From NCBI GenBank assembly GCA_039927975.1, contig JBDSTZ010000655.1, positions 1 through 10,777 of the forward strand: 10,777 nucleotides of DNA, given 5' to 3'. This DNA is from JBDSTZ01 sp039927975 (lineage in GTDB: Bacteria; Pseudomonadota; Gammaproteobacteria; Burkholderiales; Burkholderiaceae_D). Shown one piece after another: positions 1-7,436 of the stretch (position 1 is its first letter; each line of letters begins with the position of its first letter). The notes beneath the pieces are model-generated. The model did no database searches. It was not told the DNA's origin and saw nothing but the letters and a program-made list of their open reading frames with translations. The position numbers were made by a program, and so were the translations under genes.

Positions 1-2
1 GC

Positions 3-1595
3 CAGGGCGTGCTGGCCATGCTGCGCCGCTTCATCCACGAACTGCAATTGCCCGCCATGCTGCTGCAGCAGACGGGCGGCGAGCGGCGCCTGACGAATCT
101 GCTGCACCTGGCCGAACTGCTGCAGTCGGCCAGCCGCCAGCTCGATGGCGAGCAGGCGTTGATACGCTGGCTGGCCGAGCAGATCGCCGGCGAGGGCGAA
201 AGCGGCGACGAGCGCGTGCTGCGCCTGGAAAGCGACGCCGAGCTGGTGAAAGTGATCACCGTGCACAAATCAAAAGGCCTCGAGTATCCGCTAGTCTACC
301 TGCCGTTCGCCGTCACGGCGCGCAAGGCCGAAAAGCGCAACCGCAGCTTTGTCGACTATGCCGACGACGAGGGCGAGCGCCACCTGGATCTGTCGCTGTC
401 GGACCAGGCGATGGCCTTTGTCGAGGAAGCGCGCATCGAGGAAGACCTGCGCCTGCTGTACGTGGCGCTGACGCGCGCGCGCCACTTCCTCTGGTTAGGG
501 GTGGCGGCGGTGGCGGCCGCGCGTGGCAGCGGCAACCGGCTGCACGAATCGGCGCTCGGCTATCTGCTGACAGGCGGCGCGGCGATCGGCGCGGCCGACA
601 TGGACCAGCACTGGCGCGCCCTGCGCGGCGACTCCGAGGCGATCGACCTGACCGCGCTCGACGAGCCGCAAGGCATGACCATGCTGGCGCGCTTCGATGC
701 GCCGGCGCCGCTGATCGAGGCGGCCACCTTCGACGGCGACTTCGAGCGCAACTGGGCGGTCGGCTCGTTCACCTCGCTCACGCGCCAGACCGGCCCGGCG
801 CCGATGCGCGCGCAGCAGGAAACGCTGCTTGAGGACGACGACAAGCCGGCGCCGATGCGGCTGGACGACGCCCCATGGCACCGCTTCCCGCGCGGCTCGG
901 TGCCCGGCAATTTCCTCCACGAGCAGCTCGAATGGATGGGGCAGGAAGGCTTTGCGATGGTCGACGATCCAGCCTTCGCGACTCGCCTCGAACAGCGTTG
1001 CGAGCGGGCCGGCTGGGGCAACCGCAAGGACGACGCCGTCGCCTGGCTGACCGAGCTGGCGCGCACGCCGCTGCCGCCGCTGGGCGCGCCGCTGACGGCC
1101 TTGGGCGACGTGTTGCCCGAGATGGAATTCTGGTTCCCCAGCGAGCGCCTGAACAGCACCGCGCTCGACGAACTGTGCGCCGCCCGCCTGCTCGACGACA
1201 CGCGCCGGCCAAAACTTCCCGAGCGCGAACTGCACGGCATGCTCAAGGGCTTCGCCGACCTGGTGTTCGAACACGAGGGCCGCTACTGGGTGCTCGACTA
1301 CAAATCGAATTCGCTCGGCGCCGGCGACGCCGCCTACAGCCGGACGGCGATGGCCGGCGCGATGGCGGCGCACCGCTACGACATCCAGGGCGCGATCTAC
1401 ATGCTGGCGCTGCACCGGCTGCTGGCGAGCCGGCTGGGCGAGGCCTACGATCCGGCGCGCCAGCTGGGCGGGGCGATCTTCTTTTTCCTGCGCGGGATCG
1501 GCAACCCGGTCACGCGCGGCTGCTACCTGCTGGCGCCCGACCCGACCCTGCTCGACTGGCTGGGCGCGCTGCTCACCGACGGGGAGGGCGCATGA
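3..1595 (+). CDS. recB: Exodeoxyribonuclease V subunit beta (RecB), C-terminal part; 5' end outside window
   Basis: RecB is the 3'-5' helicase and nuclease subunit of RecBCD, which resects double-strand breaks and loads RecA. The reading frame is open from base 3, so the true start lies upstream; roughly the last 530 residues are present of a family that is usually about 1,200. Visible UvrD-type helicase motifs are VITVHKSKGLEYP (near base 250-290) and LLYVALTRARH (near 455-485). The RecB nuclease domain follows: the GNFLH histidine (codon 918), the Asp of GFADLVF (codon 1257), and the Asp and Lys of VLDYKSN (codons 1296 and 1302). These correspond to the metal-binding and catalytic residues of the family, so the nuclease looks intact. 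The stop overlaps the recD start as ATGA, implying translational coupling; recC is expected upstream (inference). Confidence 0.96.
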   Translation, partial: QGVLAMLRRFIHELQLPAMLLQQTGGERRLTNLLHLAELLQSASRQLDGEQALIRWLAEQIAGEGESGDERVLRLESDAELVKVITVHKSKGLEYPLVYLPFAVTARKAEKRNRSFVDYADDEGERHLDLSLSDQAMAFVEEARIEEDLRLLYVALTRARHFLWLGVAAVAAARGSGNRLHESALGYLLTGGAAIGAADMDQHWRALRGDSEAIDLTALDEPQGMTMLARFDAPAPLIEAATFDGDFERNWAVGSFTSLTRQTGPAPMRAQQETLLEDDDKPAPMRLDDAPWHRFPRGSVPGNFLHEQLEWMGQEGFAMVDDPAFATRLEQRCERAGWGNRKDDAVAWLTELARTPLPPLGAPLTALGDVLPEMEFWFPSERLNSTALDELCAARLLDDTRRPKLPERELHGMLKGFADLVFEHEGRYWVLDYKSNSLGAGDAAYSRTAMAGAMAAHRYDIQGAIYMLALHRLLASRLGEAYDPARQLGGAIFFFLRGIGNPVTRGCYLLAPDPTLLDWLGALLTDGEGA

Positions 1596-3508
1596 CGACC
1601 GCGCTGTGGGACCAGGTCGGCGTGCTGACCGAGGCGGGCCAGCTGCGCCGCCTGTCCGGCGCCTTTGCGCGCTTTATCGGTTCGCTCGGCGCCAGTTCGC
1701 CGGCCCTGATGGTCGCCTGCGTGCTGCTGTCTGAACTGGAAGGACGCGGACACAGCTGCCTGCTGCTGGACGAGCTGGCGCACGACCCGGCCGCGCTAAT
1801 GGGCTGGGACGGCGAGACCTGGCATGCGCTGGCGGACGCCGCGCCCGGCCTGCCGAAGAACGCCAAAGGCTGGGCGCGCGAACTGATCGCCGCCGAGCAG
1901 GTCTGGCAGGTCGGCGAGCTGGACTACGACCAGCCACTGGTGCTCGACGGCGAACGCCTGTACCTGCGCCGCTACTGGCGCGACGAGACGCGGGTCGCGC
2001 GCGCCATCGGCCAGCGTGCATCGACTGCACGCGCGGTCGACGCGCCCAAGGTGCGCGAGTGGCTCGACACCCTGTTCGCCTCCGAGCGCAGGGCCGAGCA
2101 GCCCGACTGGCAAAAGCTGGCCTGCGCGGTGGCGCTGCGCGCCTCGATGGCGATCATCACCGGCGGCCCGGGCACCGGCAAGACCTATACCGTGGCGCGC
2201 CTATTGGCATTGCTGTTTGCCGTCGCGCCCGACGCACGCCAGCAGCGCATCGCGCTCGCCGCGCCAACCGGCAAGGCGGCCGCACGCCTCAAGCAGTCGA
2301 TCGACAAGGCGCTGGACGAACTGGCCGACAAGGTGGGCACCAAGCTGCCGCTGCGTGAACTGAACGACCGGATGGGCGCCGCGCGCACCTTGCACAGCCT
2401 GCTCGGCGCGCGACCCGACACGCGCGCCTTTGTCCACCACCAGGGCAATCCGCTCGACGTCGACGTGCTGATCGTCGACGAGGCGTCGATGGTTCACCTG
2501 GAGATGATGGCCGCGCTGCTCGACGCGCTGCCGCCGACTGCCACCTTGATCCTGCTGGGCGACAAGGATCAGCTGGCCTCGGTGGAGGCGGGGGCGGTGC
2601 TGGGCGACCTGTGCCACGACGCCCAGGCCGGCGGCTATGCGGACGAGACCCGCGCCTGGGTGCTGGCTGCCAGCGGCGAGGCGATCCCGGACGCGTTCGC
2701 GGGCCAGGCCGGCGCGCTGGCCCAGCAAACCGTGATGCTGCGCCACAGCCGGCGCTTTGGCGGGCCGATCGGCCAACTGGCGCTGGCGGTCAACGAGGGC
2801 GACATCGAACGCGCCGAGGAGGTGCTGCGCGGCGGCCACGAGGCGGTGCGCTGGATTGAACACGCAGCGCCCCAGCACGTGGTGCAGCTGGCCGCCGAGG
2901 GCTATGCGCCTTACCTGCGGCTGATCGCCGAGGGCGCGGCCGACAGCCACGAAGGCTGGGCGCGCGCGGTGCTGCAAAGCTTCGAGACCTTCCGCATCCT
3001 GTGCGCGGTGCGCGAAGGCGAGTGGGGCGTGAGCGGACTGAATGCGGCCATCGAGCAGCGGCTCGGCCATGCCGGCCTGATTCGCCCGCGCGGCGAGTGG
3101 TATGTGGGCCGCCCGGTGATGATTACGCGGAACGACTACGGCACCAAGGTCTTCAACGGCGACATCGGCCTGACGCTGCCCGATCCGGCCCGCCCGGGTG
3201 CCTTGCGGGTGGTGTTCCTCGAAGGTGACGCGGTGCGCAGCGTGCTGGCGACCCGCCTGCGCCACGTGGAGACGGCGTTCGCCATGACGGTGCATAAATC
3301 GCAGGGTTCGGAGTTCGCCCACACGGTGCTGGTGCTGCCAAAGGAGCGCGGGGCGATGATCGCGCGCGAGCTGATTTATACCGGCATCACGCGCGCCAGC
3401 AAGGTGTTTACGCTGGTGAGCGGCGGCAGCGGCGGCCTGGGCGAGGCGATCGCGCGGCGCACCCGGCGCGCCAGCGGGCTGCGCGAGCGGGTCGGCCGCG
3501 CAGGGTGA
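1592..3508 (+). CDS. recD: Exodeoxyribonuclease V subunit alpha (RecD helicase)
   Basis: RecD is the 5'-3' SF1B helicase of RecBCD and also controls its nuclease activity and Chi recognition. The product is 638 residues, slightly longer than E. coli RecD (608). The Walker A motif GGPGTGKT is at residues 191-198, the Walker B motif IVDEAS with Asp296-Glu297 follows, and the late motif MTVHKSQGSEF lies around residue 567, followed by ELIYTGITRA. The first ~180 residues form the RecB-contacting N-terminal domain of the family. The ATG at 1592 is chosen because it overlaps the recB stop in the ATGA arrangement typical of recBD and leaves a family-length protein; the frame stays open far upstream only as an overlap inside recB. 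No frameshift or missing motif is seen. Confidence 0.97.
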   Translation: MTTALWDQVGVLTEAGQLRRLSGAFARFIGSLGASSPALMVACVLLSELEGRGHSCLLLDELAHDPAALMGWDGETWHALADAAPGLPKNAKGWARELIAAEQVWQVGELDYDQPLVLDGERLYLRRYWRDETRVARAIGQRASTARAVDAPKVREWLDTLFASERRAEQPDWQKLACAVALRASMAIITGGPGTGKTYTVARLLALLFAVAPDARQQRIALAAPTGKAAARLKQSIDKALDELADKVGTKLPLRELNDRMGAARTLHSLLGARPDTRAFVHHQGNPLDVDVLIVDEASMVHLEMMAALLDALPPTATLILLGDKDQLASVEAGAVLGDLCHDAQAGGYADETRAWVLAASGEAIPDAFAGQAGALAQQTVMLRHSRRFGGPIGQLALAVNEGDIERAEEVLRGGHEAVRWIEHAAPQHVVQLAAEGYAPYLRLIAEGAADSHEGWARAVLQSFETFRILCAVREGEWGVSGLNAAIEQRLGHAGLIRPRGEWYVGRPVMITRNDYGTKVFNGDIGLTLPDPARPGALRVVFLEGDAVRSVLATRLRHVETAFAMTVHKSQGSEFAHTVLVLPKERGAMIARELIYTGITRASKVFTLVSGGSGGLGEAIARRTRRASGLRERVGRAG

Positions 3509-3517
3509 ACAAAACAA

Positions 3518-3546
3518 AAGCCGGCGCGCGCGAGGCGGGCCGGCTT
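3518..3546 (-). terminator. Intrinsic terminator of pbpG, possibly acting on recBD too
   Basis: A perfect 8-bp inverted repeat (AAGCCGGC at 3518-3525, GCCGGCTT at 3539-3546) encloses a 13-base loop. Read on the minus strand, the stem is followed by the T-rich tract CTTTTGTTTTGTT, which suits termination of pbpG. On the plus strand it starts only 9 bases after the recD stop but has a poor U-tract, so it may act in both directions with unequal strength. Confidence 0.75.
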
Positions 3547-3569
3547 GTGTGTTGGGCAGTGCCCCCGTC

Positions 3570-4442
3570 TCAGGCGCGGCGGTGGCGCGCCTTGACCGTC
3601 TTGCCGCCGCGGGTGCGCAGGGCGGTGCGGATCACCGCCGGCCGCTCTTTGGCTTCGTCGCCGGCGATGAAGCGGCGGATGTTCATGGCGTCGAGCACGC
3701 GCACCGAGGAGGCCCGCGCGTTGAGCAGCACCAGGGTGGCGTTCTTGCCAGCCGCCTTGATGCGCATGATCAGGCAACGGCCCGCTTCCTGGGTGTAGCC
3801 GGTCTTCGACAGGCCGATATCCCAGCCCTTGGCGCCGACCAGGCGGTTGGTGTTGTGGTACTCCACATCGCGCCCGTTAATGTGAATCAGGTCCTTCGAA
3901 TCGGTGGTGATGCGGGCGATGTCCGGGTAGGCCGAGGCGGCCACCGCCATCTTGACCAGGTCGGAGGCGGTCGACTTGTTGTTGGGCGAGAGGCCGGTCG
4001 GCTCTTCGATCACGGTCTGGCTCATGCCCAGCGCAGCGATCTTGGCCTTGACGGCCAGCTTGAACGCTTCCGGGCCGCCGGGGAAGGTGCGGCCGAGCGA
4101 GGCGGCGGCGCGGTTATCCGACGACATCAGCGCCAGTTGCAGCACGTCACGGCGGGCGATGGTGGCGCCGACCGGCACGCGCGAGGTGCTGTGCTTGAGC
4201 ATGTCGACGTCGCTGTTGTCGATCGAGATCGGTTCGTCCATGTTCTGCTTGGCGTCGAGCACGACCATCGCCGTCATCAGCTTGGTGAGCGAGGCGATCG
4301 GCACGATGGCGTTGGAATTCTTTTCGAGCAGAACCTTGCCGGTGCCGTCTTCGATGACGAGCACGGACTGCGAGCCGAACGGTACTGCGAGCGCGGCGCC
4401 GGCGGTGATCGACAGCACGATGGTGGCGATGAGTTTTTTCAT
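3570..4442 (-). CDS. pbpG: D-alanyl-D-alanine endopeptidase (PBP7-type, peptidase S11)
   Basis: A low-molecular-weight penicillin-binding protein that cleaves D-Ala-mDAP cross-bridges of peptidoglycan in the periplasm. The 290-aa product starts MKKLIATIVL, a classic Sec signal peptide with likely cleavage after GAALA (residue 19). All three serine-acyltransferase motifs are present: SLTK at 51-54 (nucleophile Ser51), SDN at 108-110 and KTG at 213-215, followed by the PBP7-like GYTQEAGRCL. Asp after the SxN Ser and the short length without a C-terminal amphipathic anchor fit PBP7/PbpG rather than DacA/DacC; the tail is instead Arg/Lys-rich. The ATG at 4442 is preferred because it gives the signal peptide; its Shine-Dalgarno is poor, and a TTG at 4469 is in frame. 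The gene stands alone between two terminators. Confidence 0.93.
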   Translation of the reverse strand: MKKLIATIVLSITAGAALAVPFGSQSVLVIEDGTGKVLLEKNSNAIVPIASLTKLMTAMVVLDAKQNMDEPISIDNSDVDMLKHSTSRVPVGATIARRDVLQLALMSSDNRAAASLGRTFPGGPEAFKLAVKAKIAALGMSQTVIEEPTGLSPNNKSTASDLVKMAVAASAYPDIARITTDSKDLIHINGRDVEYHNTNRLVGAKGWDIGLSKTGYTQEAGRCLIMRIKAAGKNATLVLLNARASSVRVLDAMNIRRFIAGDEAKERPAVIRTALRTRGGKTVKARHRRA

Positions 4443-4510
4443 AGGATCAATTCGGAGGTGAAGGTTCAATGTCAGGCGCCGGGGTCGGGGGCGCGGCGCG
4501 GAGCATCAAA

Positions 4511-4588
4511 AGTATACTGGCTGCAAAGCAATAAGTTATGTTGGACGATATCACCATCCTCCGGGCATGTCTATGGTGCATGGCACCA
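4511..4588 (-). promoter_or_regulatory. Candidate pbpG promoter region
   Basis: On the minus strand a good -10 element, TATACT, lies at 4516-4511, about 70 bases before the pbpG ATG. No convincing -35 is seen at 16-18 bases. Further upstream is a 15-bp inverted repeat, TGGTGC ATG GCACCA, at 4574-4588, which could be an operator or chance. The region between pbpG and the sbp terminator is less GC-rich than its surroundings and holds no gene. Confidence 0.35.
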
Positions 4589-4618
4589 AACCGGCCTCAT
4601 CTTGTAACAATCGGCGAA

Positions 4619-4650
4619 AAAAAGGCTCCGCGTGGTCGCAGAGCCTTTTT
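4619..4650 (-). terminator. Intrinsic terminator of sbp
   Basis: The arms AAAAAGGCTC (4619-4628) and GAGCCTTTTT (4641-4650) pair perfectly around a 12-base loop that can form a further GCG/CGC stem. Read on the minus strand, the stem ends in an uninterrupted run of seven T, starting about 35 bases after the sbp stop codon. The A/T symmetry makes it potentially bidirectional. It separates sbp from pbpG. Confidence 0.9.
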
Positions 4651-4685
4651 CGAGTGGCAACTAGTTGCCAAAAAGCGTTAAGTGT

Positions 4686-5702
4686 TTATTTCGTTTGGTA
4701 AATTTTGTCGAATTCGCCGCCATCGTCGAAATGCTTCTTCTGGGCCTGTTTCCAGCCGCCGAACACGTCTTCCACGGTGAACAGGGTGATCGGCTTGTAG
4801 TTGGCGGCGAACTTCTTCGTCACCGCCGCCGAACGCACCCGCAAAAAGTGTTTCGCGCCGATTTCCTGGCCGGCTTCCGAATACAGGAAGTTGAGGTAGG
4901 CGGTGGCCTGCTTGCGCACGCCGCGCTTGTCGACCACCTTGTCGACCACGGCGACCGGGGTGTCGGCGGTGATCGAGACGGTCGGGTAGACCACGTCGAA
5001 ATTGTCGCCGAACTCGGTGCGCACCATCTGCACCTCGTTTTCAAACGTCACCAGCACGTCGCCGATCTGGCGCTGGGTAAAGGTGGTGGTGGCGGCGCGC
5101 CCGCCGGCGTCGAGCACCGGCACGTTCTTGAAGATCTTGCCGACCAGTTCACGGGCCTGGGCTTCGGTGCCGCCCTTTTTGATTACCGAGCCCCAGGCGG
5201 CCAGGTAGGAGTAGCGGCCGTTGCCGGCGGTCTTCGGATTGGGGATGACGACCTTGACGTCGGGCTTGGCCAGGTCGTCCCAGTTCTTGATCTGCTTGGG
5301 GTTGCCCTTGCGGACCAGGAAGATCATGGTCGAATAATACGGCGCGGCGTTGTTGGGGAACTTCTTGGTCCAGTCGGCGGCCACCAGGCCGCGCTCGGCC
5401 AGCATGTCGATATCGTTGGCCTGGTTCATGGTCACGACCGAGGCTTCGAGGCCGTCGGCCACCGAGCGGGCCTGCTTGCTCGAGCCGCCGTGCGACATCT
5501 TGATCTCGACGTTGTCGCCGCTGGTTTTCTTCCAGGCGGCGGCGAAGGCGGGGTTGATGTCCTTGTACAGTTCGCGCGCGACGTCGTAGGAGACGTTGAG
5601 CAGTTCGACGTCGGCGGCCTGCGCGGCCAGCGGCAACGCCAAGGCGCCGGCGCCGATGGCCAGCAAAAGACGGCGGCGGGCGCGGGATGGTAATCTGATC
5701 AT
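4686..5702 (-). CDS. sbp: Periplasmic sulfate-binding protein of an ABC transporter
   Basis: The 338-aa product binds sulfate (or thiosulfate) in the periplasm and delivers it to a CysTWA-type permease for cysteine synthesis. E. coli Sbp is 329 aa. An Arg-rich n-region (RARRRLLLAIGAG) and hydrophobic core end at a signal-peptidase site after LAAQA. The mature part starts ADVELLNVSYDVARELY and contains SHGGSSKQARSV, a family oxyanion-binding segment, then NPKTAGNGRYSYLAAW with Asn155-Pro156-Lys157, the second sulfate-binding-protein signature. The ATG at 5702 is preferred over one at 5744 because it gives a normal signal peptide and has a GAGGCGAG stretch about 10 bases upstream. No cysT, cysW or cysA is adjacent, and a strong terminator follows, so the gene is monocistronic here. 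Sulfate versus thiosulfate preference cannot be read from the sequence. Confidence 0.92.
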   Translation of the reverse strand: MIRLPSRARRRLLLAIGAGALALPLAAQAADVELLNVSYDVARELYKDINPAFAAAWKKTSGDNVEIKMSHGGSSKQARSVADGLEASVVTMNQANDIDMLAERGLVAADWTKKFPNNAAPYYSTMIFLVRKGNPKQIKNWDDLAKPDVKVVIPNPKTAGNGRYSYLAAWGSVIKKGGTEAQARELVGKIFKNVPVLDAGGRAATTTFTQRQIGDVLVTFENEVQMVRTEFGDNFDVVYPTVSITADTPVAVVDKVVDKRGVRKQATAYLNFLYSEAGQEIGAKHFLRVRSAAVTKKFAANYKPITLFTVEDVFGGWKQAQKKHFDDGGEFDKIYQTK

Positions 5703-5762
5703 GGTGGTTCTCGCCTCTACGGTGTTGTGGTTATGAAAGCGCATGGTCTAAAATCCGCGCCG

Positions 5763-5781
5763 AAAACAAAAGGTTTGTTTT
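5763..5781. promoter_or_regulatory. Perfect 19-bp palindrome upstream of sbp, candidate operator
   Basis: The arms AAAACAAA (5763-5770) and TTTGTTTT (5774-5781) are perfect reverse complements around AGG. The element is AT-rich in a GC-rich genome and lies about 60 bases upstream of the sbp ATG. Sulfate-binding genes are often controlled by LysR-type regulators (CysB/Cbl), which bind AT-rich upstream sites, so a role in sbp control is plausible, but no clear -35/-10 pair could be placed beside it. Confidence 0.4.
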
Positions 5782-5872
5782 GTCATATGCTTAGATTACA
5801 TGGTTTGCCCGCGCCAGCGTGAGCGATTTCAAGCCGACGAGGGCATGGCGGGCACGCTTGGCCGCTTCAGTG

Positions 5873-5878
5873 TATAGT
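5873..5878 (+). promoter_or_regulatory. Weak -10-like element upstream of the GNAT gene
   Basis: TATAGT, preceded by TG one base upstream (TGTATAGT), resembles an extended -10 and lies 65-70 bases before the acetyltransferase ATG. No -35 element matches at the usual distance. The 5745-5942 interval otherwise holds the palindrome near sbp and no further gene. Confidence 0.3.
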
Positions 5879-5942
5879 CGGGCCGCGTCGCGCCGAGCGC
5901 AGCAAGAGTTTTTACCCGTCATCATTGTTTTTGTGAGTTCTT

Positions 5943-6470
5943 ATGGGATTTGAGATTCGACCAGCCACCCCGGATGACGCGCCCGCCGCGTGCGGCGTCC
6001 TGCGCCGCTCGATCACCGAATGCTGCACCGATGACCATCAGAACCGGCCCGAGATTCTCGACGCCTGGCTGGGCAACAAGACCCCGCAAACGGTGGCCGG
6101 CTGGCTGTCGGCGCCGAGCAACCACACCGTCGTCGCCGAGCAGGATGGCGAAGTGGTCGGCGTGGCGCTGGTGACCCAGGCCGGCAAGCTGTCGCTGTGC
6201 TACGTGCTGCCCGAGGTGTTGCACCGCGGCGTGGGCAAGGCGCTCTTGGGCGCGGCCGAAGCGCAGGCGCGCGCCTGGGGCGTGAGCGTGCTGCGCTTGC
6301 ACGGCACCGCCAGCGTGCGCGATTTTTACGCCCGCAACGGCTATGTCAGCGCCGGCCGCGACAAGTCGTGTTTCGGTCTCGAATGCGATCTGTTCTGGAA
6401 AAAACTCAATCCCGATCCCGCCGCCAGTCCCGCCCAGCGCAAGGGTTTCTGCAACTGCAGCGGGCAGTAG
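5943..6470 (+). CDS. GNAT-family N-acetyltransferase
   Basis: A 175-aa protein predicted to transfer an acetyl group from acetyl-CoA to an unknown amine. It opens with the family start FEIRPATPDDAPA, has the strand VVAEQDGEVVGVALV, then motif A: LCYVLPEVLHRGVGKALL, in which R95-G-V-G-K99 is the pyrophosphate-binding R-x-x-G-x-G/A-like loop. Motif B follows with LHGTASVRDFYARNGY. The substrate cannot be deduced; early residues CCTDDHQNRPEILDAWL resemble YafP-like GNATs. The last ~20 residues (from NPDPAAS) extend beyond the GNAT fold and end FCNCSGQ, with cysteines at 170 and 172. The ATG has no strong Shine-Dalgarno. It is a single-gene unit, divergent from sbp. Confidence 0.9.
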   Translation: MGFEIRPATPDDAPAACGVLRRSITECCTDDHQNRPEILDAWLGNKTPQTVAGWLSAPSNHTVVAEQDGEVVGVALVTQAGKLSLCYVLPEVLHRGVGKALLGAAEAQARAWGVSVLRLHGTASVRDFYARNGYVSAGRDKSCFGLECDLFWKKLNPDPAASPAQRKGFCNCSGQ

Positions 6471-6546
6471 GGCTGTTCGTCCGCACCCACCCGCAGTCAT
6501 TGTTGCTGCCGCCCGCCGACCGTGGCGGAGCCGCCATTCCATCCTG

Positions 6547-6592
6547 AAAAAAACGCGCTGAAAAGCAAGTGCGATGCTGTTTTCACGGCGCG
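6547..6592 (-). terminator. Terminator-like hairpin, T-run on the minus strand
   Basis: CGCGCTGAAAA (6554-6564) pairs with TTTTCA-CG-GCGCG (6580-6592) with a 2-base bulge, and GCA/TGC (6565-6567 with 6575-6577) can extend it. Seven consecutive A at 6547-6553 flank the left arm, so on the minus strand the stem is followed by seven T. No minus-strand gene lies on the side that it would terminate. On the plus strand it lacks a U-tract and would be a poor GNAT terminator. Confidence 0.4.
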
Positions 6593-6600
6593 CCTTGCGC

Positions 6601-6606
6601 TATAGT
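6601..6606 (+). promoter_or_regulatory. Candidate -10 element of the M15/DUF882 gene
   Basis: TATAGT at 6601-6606 lies 39 bases before the start codon of the exported peptidase gene. A TTTTCA (4 of 6 matches to TTGACA) lies 15 bases upstream, inside the hairpin arm at 6580-6585, a shorter than ideal spacing. The rest of 6471-6645 shows no gene. Confidence 0.35.
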
Positions 6607-6645
6607 GAGCGCCTTGATTGGATGAGTAAGACGGGATCGTAATTC

Positions 6646-7299
6646 ATGGCTTCGCGCAGACATTTTCTTCAGCAGGGCTTATGCCTTTCCTCGCTCGGCT
6701 TGATGTCCGTGCCGCTGGTCGCCGGCGCCGCCGCGCGCGATCAGGACGCTGACCTCAGCGCGCCGGCCGGCATGATGCCGCCCCCCGATATCTTCGACGC
6801 CCAGGCGCTCGACCTCGAATTCTGGACCCGCCCGCGCACCCTCACGGTGACCCGGCCGCAAAGCGGCGAGCAGGCCAAGGTGCTGTACTGGAAGGACGGG
6901 GTCGTCATCGATTCTGCTTACCAGGAACTGTGCCACATCCTGCGCGACGTCAACGGCAAGGCGACCGCGCCGATCGATCCCAAACTGCTCGAAACCCTGT
7001 GGGGCACCCAGGCTTTTGTGGCACGCTACGGCATCGAGCAGCCGCTGGAAATCCTGTCCGGCTACCGTACGGCCGCCTCCAACAACAAGCTGATCGAGTC
7101 GGGCGTGCCGGCCGCGCGCCAGTCGCTGCATATCGACGGCAAGGCGGCCGACATCCGGGTCGCCAAGCTCACGCCGGAAGTGCTCGGCGGACTGGTGCGC
7201 AGCTTCCGCCAGGGCGGCGTCGGGTTTTACTACCGCGCCGGACCGCGCGGCGGCTGGATTCACGCCGACACCGGCCTCAAGCGCACCTGGAAGGGCTGA
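6646..7299 (+). CDS. Tat-exported YcbK/DUF882 peptidoglycan endopeptidase (peptidase M15 fold)
   Basis: A 217-aa exported protein of the DUF882/YcbK group, zinc M15-type peptidases; E. coli YcbK (MepK) cuts mDAP-mDAP (3-3) cross-links. The N-terminus MASRRHFLQQG carries a twin-arginine motif (S-R-R-x-F-L at 3-8) followed by a mild hydrophobic core ending around VAGAAA, so folded export through Tat is predicted. The catalytic region has LSGYRT, then SLHIDGKAADIRV with His162 and Asp169, and WIHADTG with His206: the His/Asp/His zinc set of M15 enzymes. The GVGFYY segment between them is also family-typical. No L,D-transpeptidase gene, the usual functional partner, is adjacent. 3-3 specificity is inferred from family, not shown. 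Confidence 0.88.
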   Translation: MASRRHFLQQGLCLSSLGLMSVPLVAGAAARDQDADLSAPAGMMPPPDIFDAQALDLEFWTRPRTLTVTRPQSGEQAKVLYWKDGVVIDSAYQELCHILRDVNGKATAPIDPKLLETLWGTQAFVARYGIEQPLEILSGYRTAASNNKLIESGVPAARQSLHIDGKAADIRVAKLTPEVLGGLVRSFRQGGVGFYYRAGPRGGWIHADTGLKRTWKG

Positions 7300-7388
7300 C
7301 CGCCGGCCGCCGGGTTCAAGGTCTCTGACCGGGCACAAGCGGCGTGACGCGCACCACGGAACCAAACTTGCCGTCCCTTTTGCTGTCC

Positions 7389-7436
7389 TATGCATGGCCC
7401 CGACTTGTGCGGGGCAGTTCCCAGCAACCATGCATA
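7389..7436 (+). promoter_or_regulatory. Nested inverted repeat in the DUF378 leader
   Basis: A perfect 9-bp inverted repeat, TATGCATGG (7389-7397) and CCATGCATA (7428-7436), encloses a second stem, CCCCG (7398-7402) and CGGGG (7410-7414), with a 7-base loop. The right outer arm ends four bases before the GGAGGT ribosome site at 7441. As RNA it would be a branched leader that could affect ribosome access or mRNA stability. As DNA the left arm overlaps a possible -10 (TATGCA at 7389, with TTGCCG at 7368-7373 and only 15 bases between), so an operator role is the alternative. Confidence 0.55.

Noticed and set aside
495..1415. 306-codon minus-strand frame opposite recB
   Set aside because: Same shadow composition, opposite the RecB nuclease domain; no start context.
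875..1591. Upstream extension of the recD frame, making an 877-aa protein
   Set aside because: It runs in another frame through the recB nuclease domain, whose motifs are intact, and its translation is Arg/Ala-rich shadow sequence. RecD has family length from the ATG at 1592.
2201..3517. 438-codon open frame on the minus strand opposite recD
   Set aside because: Codon shadow of a GC-rich gene: low-complexity, His/Arg/Gln/Ala-rich translation with no motifs, directly opposite conserved helicase motifs.
4443..4469. TTG start of pbpG at 4469
   Set aside because: It would add nine residues before a textbook MKK signal peptide; kept only as an alternative.
3549..4607. 352-codon plus-strand frame opposite pbpG
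   Set aside because: Gly/Val/His/Asp-rich antisense translation without motifs; pbpG on the minus strand has all catalytic motifs and a signal peptide.
4665..5693. 342-codon plus-strand frame opposite sbp
   Set aside because: Antisense shadow of a clear Sbp coding sequence.
5703..5744. Longer sbp start at 5744
   Set aside because: It would put a polar 14-residue stretch before the signal peptide and has no ribosome site.
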